A DNA stretch of 64,000 nt from Gigaspora margarita. Its lineage: Eukaryota > Glomeromycota > Glomeromycetes > Diversisporales > Gigasporaceae. Every line of letters starts with the position of its first letter. Position 1 is the first letter of the stretch. Where the stretch lies: the NCBI GenBank assembly GCA_009809945.1, contig WTPW01002071.1, forward strand, positions 1 to 64,000, read 5' to 3'. Positions 55,578 to 64,000 of this stretch are shown here, piece after piece. Both the position numbers and the translations under genes were made by a program. The notes below the pieces were generated by a model. It searched no databases. It was not told where the DNA came from and was given only the letters and a program-made list of their open reading frames with translations.

Positions 55578-56570
55578 CAGTCGTCCCTCTCTATAATCAC
55601 AAAGTCCATCATACCCTATTTTGGTGATTGTAAAAAGGTGTGACTATAAATAAAATACCTCATTATGGTCATCTATAGGCGAAATGTGGCATGCTTCCAT
55701 CTAAACTTTTTTTCTTACTAAGTTAATGATACATACCCACTAATTGAAAGCTGTAGAGCTCGTTGAGACACATCTAACAGTGGTTAGATCATCCAAATCG
55801 GCCTAGTGGATGGCGAAAAATCGTCAAAAAACAATTGGCCGACTATATACTTTCTATGTAAACAATATTTGTTTATATAAGAGATTTTATATAGTTGGCC
55901 AATCGTTTTTCAACGATATCTCACCATTCACTGGGTATATTTGGATGATCTAACCACCGTTAGATGCGTCTCAATGAGCTCTACAACTTTCAATTAGTGG
56001 GCATGTATCGTTAACTTAGTAAGAAAAAAAGTTTTAGATGGAAGCAATCCACATTTTGTCTATAGTGATTTTCATATGTAATCTCCGTCACGGATATTTA
56101 TATAGTCGGTCAATCATTTTTCGATGATACCTCGCCATCCACTGGGCTGATTTGGATGATCTAACCACCGTTAGATGCATCTGACGAGCTCTACAACTTT
56201 CAATTAGTGGACATGTATCGTTAACTTAGTAAGGAAAAAACTTTTAGATGGAAGCACTCCACATTTCGCCTATAGGATCACTCTCCAGTTGACAGGCAGA
56301 TTATCAATTAATAGATAATTTTAAATATACGTGAATATGAAAATTGGCCAATCAGATTATATAATCCATATTTAGTTAAAAATTGGTGACTATAATGAGG
56401 GTTTTTTATTAATAAAATTGTTAAAAAATCAAATTTTCATGGTGATAGTGATTATAAGCGATTTGTGACTATAATGAGGTTTTTTTACTATGTTTGAGTC
56501 CATCGCACAAAATCGGGTGCTTAAATAGAGGTGTAACTATATGGGGTGTGACTATAGGGAGGCCTGACTG
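55578..56570. mobile_element. pogo/Tigger-like MITE with nested foldback element
   Basis: Ends CAGTCGTCCCTCTCTATAAT then CACA and CAGTCAGGCCTCCCTATAGT then CACA (right, reverse complement); TA at 55576-55577 and 56571-56572. The CAGT...CCTC...TATA pattern with TA target is typical of pogo/Tigger-type elements. Subterminal GTGACTATAATGAGG words recur. About 400 bp without the nested 55678-56270 element. Non-coding. Confidence 0.8.
55678..56270. mobile_element. Foldback element with a doubled right arm
   Basis: Ends GGCGAAATGTGGCATGCTTC and GGCGAAATGTGGAGTGCTTC (right, reverse complement), flanked by TATA (55674-55677, 56271-56274). The left arm (55678-55860) contains CTAATTGAAAGCTGTAGAGC and ATCGGCCTAGTGGATGGCGA. 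It is matched by two successive inverted copies, 55885-56065 and about 56095-56270. The arm modules match those of the element at 21725 although the ends do not. Confidence 0.75.
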
Positions 56571-56572
56571 TA

Positions 56573-57729
56573 TTTCTTTTATTGCTCTGGACTTACAACA
56601 GTTCCTGTTTTCCTAGTAGATAAGAAGATATAAGTAAAAATATCTTTAAAATTCTTTAAATTATATAAAAATTTTATATATATAGACCTGATTCGGATTT
56701 CATACTACTTTGTTTATATATTTGTTTTGTTCTAATTTTAAATATAGAAATATTGCTGATCTTATCCAGATTGGTAATTAATTATTTTAATTTATTTATA
56801 TTAATTTAATTATTATTCTATCTATAATTATTTATTATTAGCAAGTAATTTAGTTTTAAGAATTTTATTATTAACATGAATCAAAATGGCTATTTTAGAC
56901 TTATTTTTATTTTTTTTCTTGATTATTGATAATAGATCAAATTAATTAATGGGTAACTTTTTGTATATGTAAACTAATATTTTACAAAAGCATTTGTTAA
57001 ATTATAAATAGTTAAATAAAAAAAAGAATTATTGTAAATATATCCATAAAATACAATTTTGTACCCTTTTATTTTGATTATATGATATTACATACAAAAA
57101 CAGTATTACTGATATTGTGTATGTTAGGTTAGGGCTAGGATAAGAACTATGTTAGAGTTAGTGTTTAGATAGCTGTATAGTAAAATCACTTAAAGAAAAT
57201 ATTTTATTAATGTACAAAAGGGTTTAGTATGCAATCTCTTGCAAAATAAATGAATTTTGTCAAAATAAATTTGTTTTGAATTTTTCTAATTATTTAATAT
57301 TGCACCTAATCTTGAATTTTATAGCAATCTATATAGGTCATATGATAGAGTACATGTACCTTAGGGTATATATAAATAAACTCTAAAAAAAATTAATAGT
57401 TTCATATTTACGATTGTTTTTTTTTACAATAGAATTATACATGTATAGCATCAGATCCAAGTACTGTAATAAATTATTGTAATTTTTAAATTTAAATAAT
57501 ATATCTTTTATTTAATTAAAATCTTGCAAAATATTTACTTTGGGCTTGTTCTTAATATAAATCTATTAACAAATCAGATTTTGTAAAACTAGGAACTGGG
57601 AACTAGTGCAAGTCCAGAGCACAAGAAAAAGATGTTAAATTAAAAATTTATCATATGATCATGATGACCAATTATAATCATGGAAATGGATGGACAGAAT
57701 TCTCATGTGATTATTTGTATTACTGATTG
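56573..57729. other. Intergenic AT-rich, no gene seen
   Basis: Includes GTTAGGTTAGGGCTAGGATA at 57124 (telomere-like words). No coding frame with protein-like composition. Confidence 0.3.
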
Positions 57730-58636
57730 TCATAAAACAGATAGTTCTCCGCTACACTCTGGACAATCACGAAATGATCCACAATCAGAATAAAAGTCTG
57801 CTAAGCTGTATACTAATGTTTTGGGTGAAGCCAAATATTTTGCCAAATCTGAATTTGAAATAGAGATGATGTTAATTTTGCCAATCATACAAATTTCGAA
57901 ATTTCTGATACTTCCAGAAATGTTCAATAAAATCCGTAATAGCCCATAATCTAATATTGTAAATATATATAATATTATTTATTATTACGTATTATAAATT
58001 TAATTCACTATGTTATAATCCTAAACTCTTGTATTATCTAGTTTTTATTATTGTTATATGAATATAATATATTTTAAACCAGTTTATTACTAGAAGTAAA
58101 CTTGTATGCTAAAAACATAAGCCAGTTTATACAGAATTTTAGAATAACTATTCTTGTCAGCCAGCAGTAGTGATACAAATCAAAAATTGAATTAATCGAT
58201 TAGTTGTAAAGTTGACAACTAATCGATTTGAATTTTACAGACCAACTTAGTCAATTAATCGATTAGTCGACTAATCGATTAGTCGATTGGCCAACTAATC
58301 GATTAATTAACTAGTTAATTGGTCAATTAATCGACTAGGCAATTGGTCGTTTAATCAACTGATCATATAAGAATATTAACCTGGCTGTTTCAGCAGCTAC
58401 CTTATGTGTATTTTCCAAGTTTCGTTTATTATTTATTCAACTAATCGATTAGTTGGATAAAATGATCCATCAACTAATCGATTGAAAAATTTTCATCAAT
58501 TTGTATCACTAGCCAGCAGGCTCTTTAAATATAAAAAAAAGATCTGAATAAGTAATAATAAATATGTCTTTTCAATTGAAGTATTCAACATATGAAATTG
58601 TACGAAATTCAACTTACAGAAACTTGAAAAATTCAT
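57730..58636 (-). CDS. Possible small two-exon gene, intron carries a hAT MITE
   Basis: Exon 2 (57950-57730) follows an acceptor AATATTAG and is open to TGA: YGLLRILLNISGSIRNFEIC then MIGKINIISISNSDLAKYLA, SPKTLVYSLADFYSDCGSFR and DCPECSGELSVL. The Cys cluster C-x5-C-x2-C and balanced composition look real. A matching exon 1 was sought: ATG at 58636, MNFSSF, donor T|GTAAGTTG (58618/58617). Exons of 19 and 221 nt join in phase to 79 codons plus stop. The intron would be about 667 bp, long for such fungi, but 352 bp of it is the hAT MITE 58168-58511 and its target duplication. Family unknown. Exon 2 alone is moderately convincing; the exon 1 assignment is weak. Confidence 0.35.
58168..58511. 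mobile_element. hAT-type MITE rich in ATCGATTAGT, 344 bp
   Basis: Perfect 8-bp target duplication GCCAGCAG (58160-58167, 58512-58519). Ends TAGTGATACAAATCAAAAAT and TAGTGATACAAATTGATGAA (right, reverse complement). Contains about ten AATCGATTAGT / ACTAATCGATT words, so nearly any part can pair with another. Confidence 0.9.
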
Positions 58637-59444
58637 TTCAATATCTTTTTACAGTGAATTTTAAATCAGGTTTTATAAAAATAGTATCGAACCAATCAAT
58701 GAAATCATTAATAATTACATATAACTGACCCTGCAGCTAGTAATCAAATTTGAAAATTTTCTATCATATTCATATAAATTAACTAGATAAATAACAAGAA
58801 ATTAACAAGTTCAACAAAACCTTAACCACCCAAATGGATCTGGATGTATTTAAGCACATACCATTAATTCAGAGACCTTGAAATAGGTGCACAAGTGGGC
58901 TTTGTTGTCTTTTCAAGAAATGTGTGATCTAGTCAGAATTATTTAACCTATAATCCTACAGTATAATTTATGAAAACTAAAAAACCCCAAATATAGTAGA
59001 TAAATATATCTTGGCTAAATGCTAGAACCTAAAATTAATAATATAAAAATGTTTTTAAGAAGATTTCAGGTTTAATTTCAAAAAAACTTTCTTGTGAAAT
59101 AAATTAGAATGTACGTATACATATTGCTTTTTTTTTTATTTATTTATTTTTTTTTTAAAAAAAAAAAAAAAAAAAAATTTAGGTTCAAGCAAAGAAATTT
59201 TAAAAAATTTTATGTGAATGGCAACAATTTTTTTTTTAAAAAAAAAGAAAGAAAAAAGGATCAAAATAGGTAACTATATGTGTATGTTTTATGTATTGCT
59301 TTTGATATATTGTAACTTTCTTATTACTGAATTAAGAAATTTATCACAAAGAAATTAAATATATTATAATCTGGGATATTGATTAAAAATATCTTTAAAT
59401 AGCAATAAATAAAAATTCTGTTAAATAAATTTTTTGAAATTCAA
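58637..59444. other. Intergenic, no gene seen
   Basis: Contains T-then-A homopolymer palindromes (59129-59180 and 59229-59245). No coding frame. Confidence 0.3.
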
Positions 59445-62019
59445 AATCACAATTGGCAGAAAACTCTAATACTTCCTCTGTTAATTCAAATGATACATCT
59501 ATACAAAAATCTAGTAGCAAACCAAAGTCAATTGTATGGGGAACACATATTAAACAAGGTGACCAAATCTCTAAAGATCATTGGAGTGCAATATATAACT
59601 AATGTAATAAATTCTGGTACAAAGGCTCTCCTGCAGCCCTTGAAGTTCATTTAGGCAATTCATACAATAAAGCTCTACTAGATGTTTGTAGCCTGTTTTT
59701 AGAGTAATTAACAGCAAGAGCACTTGATGTAGCAATATCAAAAAAATGAAAATTAAATGTTTAGTCACAACTTTCTGACTTTGTTGAAAGTACCAAGTTA
59801 ATACAAGATTGTATTAAAGATATAAATAGAGCATTAGTAAAGGCATTTATTGTTTGTGAAATCCCTTTTCATATTATTGAGAATCCATTTTTTGTGGAGT
59901 TATTAAAAATGTTACGCCCAGCATATGAACCCTGTCCAAAAATGTTCTTTCTGGTCGCTATTTGGCACAAAAAACAGCATTTGTTAATCAGGCAATAATC
60001 AAACAACTAAATGATTCAAACAATTTAACTATTAGTAAATTATTTATTTAGTTACACCAAATAAAACTTGTTCTTATGTATTAATTAGATCACTTGCAAG
60101 TTTTATTTGGTATCGCTATTTTTGTTAGTACTTAATATATACAAAATATAATTAAAAAGTTTTATTATTTAGCATATGATGGCTGGAGTAATCCTTCTAA
60201 TGAGTCAATTTGGAACTTCATAGTATATATACTAGCTCACTGTCAATATTTGTGGAGTCTTCAAAATTTGTCAAGTGAAAGACATACACAAGAATTTTTG
60301 GCAGAAGAGATTACTAATATTTTGGAAAAAATTGGCACTAAACAGTTTTCAGCTATTGTAACGGATTTAGGTGCTAACATTAGAGCTGCACATCATATTA
60401 TTGCAGAACAATATCCAAATATTTTAAATATCCAATATATTTTTTATACTATTAACCTTATTTCAAAAGATATTAGTAAAATATCATTTGCAGATCACAT
60501 GCTTAAGCATTGTAAAACCTTAATTAGTTATTTTAAAAAAATCATCTTGCAGGTAATTAAAAATATTATTTAAAGTATGCTGCTAGTATTTAAAGTTCAT
60601 AGAATAAAAATTAAAAACAATTATTAATTAATACAATTATAGAAAATAACTTAAAACTCTAGCAGAAGAAAATTTAATCAAAGAGAGTGGTCTTAAACAA
60701 TGGGTAGATACTCATTGGCATACTATGTATAATTGTGTATTCTCTGTTATAAGGCATAAAATTCCATTAGAAATAGTTAAATAAAAAATTGTTATTTGTT
60801 ATAAATTAGTATTTTAATAAATTTTTGCACGTGATAACTGTGAATTTAGTTATTATAGAAATTCTAAACTTGTTTATAATAACTATAATGTTAATAAATT
60901 TAATAGATTCATAATAATAATTCAGATATTGTAAATACTTCGGTACAAGCTATCTTACACAATAGAGCATTTTTTGATGATTTAAATGCTTTGGCATTTG
61001 TGCTTTATCCTATTAAAATAGCAATATCAACTCTTGAATCATGAGATTGTTCATTAGCTGATTGCTTTGTTGGTCTAGTTCGTTTGGAACAGCCATTAAA
61101 AGACTTCCAGAAAACAATTATCATAATTTTCATCATCAAGCAATTGCGATATATAATAGAAGATTTGCTGAATTCAATGATAATGCATATATTTTAGCTT
61201 TTTTTTACATCCTGGTTATACTGGTAAGCAATTTTTATTTTGTTTACAATTTAATTTATTTTTATTTATTAGTAAATTTATTTTAATTTAGATATTGTAT
61301 GGGCACAAAGAACATTTCGACGTATTCTTCTTGCGGCTGATAATTTTTATAAAAAAATAGGTAAAGCCCAAAAAGAAAGAAGAATGTTAATGTCTCAATT
61401 GAGAAATTATCGATGCCGTGCTGCACTATTTGATATACCTTTGGCTGATAATGAATCTCCTACAGTGTGGTGGATGTCTCTTGAAGACAATTTCTTAAAA
61501 AATGAGGATCATATTTGCCAATTAGCTAATAAACTGTTCTCTGTAACACCACATGCAGCTGGGTGCAAAAGAATTTGGTCAACATTGGGATGGTATTATG
61601 GCAAACGTCACACATGACTTTCCTTAAGTAAACTTGAAAATATGCAGAAACTTTCTGCCTATTATCTTGCGAACTCCAAAAAAGAATTACAATATTTTTC
61701 AGCTCATTATGATGATGAATTACATGAAGCATTATCTAATATGAATCTTGGTGATTATGATGATTATGATGAAGAAGAACAACCTACCAGTGAAGAAGTA
61801 CAAGATGATGAGTTTCTGGAAGAAGAAATGCTTAAAATTGAGGAATCATTGAATATTGATGTAGCTGATTTTACGAATGACTTAGGCAAAATTGTTTTTA
61901 CTGCTAACTTCGAGTCTTCTAAAGAGGAAGATATTAATATTCAAAATAATGATGTTGAGAGCAATGCTGATGAGGGCAATTGGGATCCCGAAAAAGAGAC
62001 TGAGTCAATGTTAAATTAG
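59445..62019 (+). pseudogene. hAT-family transposase pseudogene with introns
   Basis: N-terminal BED-like zinc-finger remnant: HIKQGDQISKDHWSAIYN, stop, CNKFWYKGSPAALEVHLGNS with a finger Cys/His partly lost. Then NRALVKAFIVCEIPFHIIEN-PFF; the DUF659-type catalytic region from AYDGWSNPSNESIWNF (60172) through AIVTDLGANIRAAHHIIAEQ to FADHMLKHCKTLISYFKK (60540); a middle block (60650-61200); and the hAT C-terminal dimerisation block (61384-61617) with VWWMSLEDN, ICQLANKLFSVTPHAAGCKR and IWSTLGWYYGKRHT. An acidic tail (61640-62019) contains DYDDYDEEEQPTSEE. Introns seen: about 60040-60171, 60553-60649 (GTAATT...ATTATAG), about 60775-60934, and 61223-61290 (GTAAGC...AATTTAG). At least five nonsense codons, including TGA at 61041 and 61615, probably from CGA. 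Non-functional. No hAT ends were recognised around it. Confidence 0.85.
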
Positions 62020-62208
62020 TCAATATACAATACGTATAACCCATTAAATGTAGTTCAATAAACATAAATTTCTGATTCCTTGATTCAAAATTAATAAGAA
62101 AATTCTATTCCAAAAGACCATTGAATCCTAAAGATTTAAAAATCATTATAATCAATAAAATTTCTAAAATCAGAATTGTTTAAAGCGCCTAGTATACCTT
62201 TAAATAAC
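62020..62208. other. 3' flank of hAT transposase remnant
   Basis: TTCAATAAACAT at 62055 is a plausible polyadenylation signal. No hAT-like terminal repeat found. Confidence 0.3.
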
Positions 62209-62210
62209 TA

Positions 62211-62555
62211 CCATATTTACCGAAAATAAGCACCCCCTTGATTTGTATAATATCTGAGTATCCTGTCTTTGTCCCTAATAATTATGACTATGTTAGTGGT
62301 TATGTCATAATATCCTAAAGCAGTAACTCACTAAATTACTTATCTTGCGGCATCTGGGAGTTACATGACATACATACGACGTACGCCTTTTCTTGTTACT
62401 ATCAGGATGCCCATGTGATTGTTGATTGGCTTCCTGTTGACCAAATCGCAAAAAAAAAAAAAATTGGTTTGGGAAAAAATAGAAAATAAATAAATTGTTT
62501 CCAAAAATAAGCACCAATTATAATAAAAAGGGGTCTTATTTTCGGTAAAATACGA
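62211..62555. mobile_element. TA-target MITE (AATAAGCACCCCCT family), copy 2
   Basis: Ends CCATATTTACCGAAAATAAG then CACCCCCTT and TCGTATTTTACCGAAAATAA then GACCCCTT (right, reverse complement), TA at 62209-62210 and 62556-62557. A second AATAAGCACC-type word lies inside the right end, as in copy 1 at 26061. The three overlapping minus-strand open frames here are not genes. Confidence 0.8.
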
Positions 62556-62613
62556 TAACCATAAAAGTTTGGCGGACTGGTAAACAAGCAAAAAAAGAGC
62601 ATCATATGAGCAT

Positions 62614-62698
62614 TGTTCAACAGAAAAGGGGGAAATCACTTTTTAAATCTGGTCAATTTTGACCAGATTTATAAAGATTTCCCCTTTTCTATTGAACA
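62614..62698. repeat. Perfect-type hairpin, about 40-bp arms
   Basis: TGTTCAACAGAAAAGGGGGA then AATCACTTTTTAAATCTGGT pairs with ACCAGATTTATAAAGATTTC then CCCTTTTCTATTGAACA, loop CAATTTTG; only a few mismatches. It lies 58 bp after the MITE. Small foldback element or hairpin RNA source. Confidence 0.7.
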
Positions 62699-62859
62699 GC
62701 GCCCATATATTAGCAACCAGAAATGGATTAGTCCTTGAAAGACCAAATAGGATTGGCCTTTTAACCAATCCCATAGTTATTTAGCTTCCAGTCTTGAGAC
62801 TGGTCTTGACTGGTTTTAATCAACATTTGTTGCATTAATTTGATAAGTTTTTTGATTTC

Positions 62860-63060
62860 GACACAGATTCAATAAATGTGTAATTATTTATATCGGATTT
62901 ATATCGGAATATCGGAAATATAGGATCTTATCGGATTTATATCAGATTTTCGTCTTGAATACGGAATTTGGAATTTTTATTTCGGATCGCAGTGTTAAAT
63001 CCGAAATATTTCGGAATTAAAAAACTATTTCGCCCGAAACATTACTGTATACATTAGTAA
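62860..63060. repeat. TATCGGA-rich low-complexity stretch
   Basis: Repeated ATATCGGATTTATATCGGAA, AATATCGGAAATAT and CCGAAATATTTCGGAAT words, partly palindromic. Possibly the subterminal part of another decayed element. Confidence 0.45.
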
Positions 63061-63104
63061 ACCGATTAGTATAGTTGCAATTTAGATCTAAATTAAATTA
63101 AAAA

Positions 63105-63675
63105 AAAAAAAAAAAGAAATCGATGATTTCTGATTCTGATTTCTGATTCTGATTTCCGATTTCTTTAACATTTTTTTAGACTTTATATTGCATTTCATCA
63201 TTTTGCAATATATTTTGACTGAATATTTTTGTAGAAATGTTGTAGAAGTTGTAGATTCATTATTTTGTGACATAACTTTTATAAGAATATTATTTGCACG
63301 TTCATCATTTTGCAAAGAATTTAAGCATTGTTTCTTTTTAGACCGATAAAATTTACTACTGTATTATGAGTGAAAAGAAATTTAAGGGTTGTACCAAATT
63401 CAATCTTGTAAGAATTATTACGTGATTTCTAGCAAATTAATTTGTTTATTACTGAAAGAATAATGAAATTTTAATAAGTTGTAGATGTTGTAGTTGCACA
63501 AAAAGATACTTATGCATCAAAACATGTTCCGGGATATAATTTTTGATCATTTGAAAGTTTTTTTTTTAAAAAAAAAATTATGTATACTATATACACAAGT
63601 AAGTCTTTATATAAAAATTAGTTGCGTCATTGTTAAAGAAATCGGAAATCAGAATAATCGATTTCTTTTTTTTTA
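63105..63675. mobile_element. Decayed element with inverted ends AAAGAAATCGAT...
   Basis: Left AAAAAGAAATCGATGATTTC, then tandem TGATTCTGATTTC words, then GATTTCCGATTTCTTTAAC. Right end (reverse complement of 63632-63675): AAAAAGAAATCGATTATTCT then GATTTCCGATTTCTTTAAC. The left end is an expanded version of the right, differing by the small tandem repeat. Interior AT-rich with TTGTAGAAGTTGTAGATTC and TTGTAGATGTTGTAGTTGC words. Confidence 0.55.
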
Positions 63676-63709
63676 TGATGATCTGCAAATTTCAATTGCA
63701 TTTATGTAA

Positions 63710-63845
63710 CTTGCACATAGGAAGGTGCAACTTTAGTAATTTTTTCTTAGTTATTAAAAATTTCTACAATATCCAATCATCATTATATCACGAGGCAAAT
63801 ATTCTTATTTAATCTATAAATTTTAGTTATTATTAATTTGTTTTT
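63710..63845. repeat. Dispersed repeat copy 2 (GGAAGGTGCAACT family)
   Basis: TTGCACATAGGAAGGTGCAA then CTTTAGTAATTTTTTCTTAG, AAAAATTTCTACAA and AATCTATAAATTTTAGTTAT, block for block the same as 12403-12545. Confidence 0.55.
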
Positions 63846-64000
63846 TGGAGATTTGTTTTTTTGGGAGTAAGAAATCTTTAAAATCAATTTTTTTGAATAT
63901 CGTCTCAAACATTATTTGAAATCTTTTTATTTACATTTGCATTTAAATTTTATAAAAATATAAATTTTGGTTCTAAATATGATTGAATATTCCAGTATGC

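Noticed and set aside
62305..62639. Three overlapping minus-strand frames
   Set aside because: They overlay a TA-target MITE and a hairpin; Phe-rich runs from poly-A tracts.

Overview
The window looks like a piece of an arbuscular mycorrhizal fungus genome (Glomeromycotina, Rhizophagus-like). This is inferred from composition and gene families, not from a database match. It is strongly AT-rich, has short spliceosomal introns (GT...AG with CTAAC/TTAAT branch-like sites), carries a Sel1-repeat/protein-kinase fusion plus two ruined Sel1 arrays, and is packed with nested DNA transposons, MULE and hAT transposase wrecks and a LINE remnant. It contains runs of N and ambiguous bases, so it is a draft assembly.

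Layout. 1-6.4 kb: minus-strand LINE-type retrotransposon wreck (N-terminal region, endonuclease, linker; RT lies beyond the window edge) split by a 1.9-kb non-autonomous hAT element that carries pieces of host genes (tryptophanyl-tRNA synthetase, leucine-rich repeat). 6.4-9 kb: intergenic plus a 1-kb hAT element. 9.2-20.7 kb: the most gene-like part. It holds the only complete gene (Sel1-kinase, 10879-12375, +), decayed multi-exon genes of unknown function, a probable last exon on the minus strand (19041-19501) and small MITEs. 21.6-27.8 kb: a nested palindrome built from a foldback element, an array of 11 hairpins, and four levels of insertions. 28.2-34.2 kb: two Sel1-repeat pseudogenes around a second hairpin array (30.1-31.7 kb). 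35.5-44.2 kb: AT-rich intergenic DNA with hAT, TA-target and foldback elements. 45.2-52.8 kb: a 7.6-kb head-to-head palindrome of two MULE transposons around a 606-base N gap. 53-56.6 kb: a third hairpin array inside 230-bp terminal inverted repeats, then a pogo/Tigger-like MITE. 57.7-58.6 kb: a possible small two-exon gene. 59.4-62.0 kb: hAT transposase pseudogene. 62.2-64 kb: MITEs and repeats.

How it fits together. There is no operon or gene cluster; the story is transposon ecology. At least eight non-autonomous hAT-type insertions can be delimited to the base by 8-bp target duplications, and six more elements by TA. The only autonomous-type transposases visible (MULE x2, hAT x1, LINE x1) are all broken, with several nonsense codons of the CGA-to-TGA kind. 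The most unusual feature is a superfamily of palindromic sequences: three long hairpin arrays, one single-hairpin MITE and several foldback elements that share a roughly 40-nt core, related to GGTCYAGTGGTTGNNGAGATA, despite otherwise different sequences. I regard this as the best candidate for an undescribed system.
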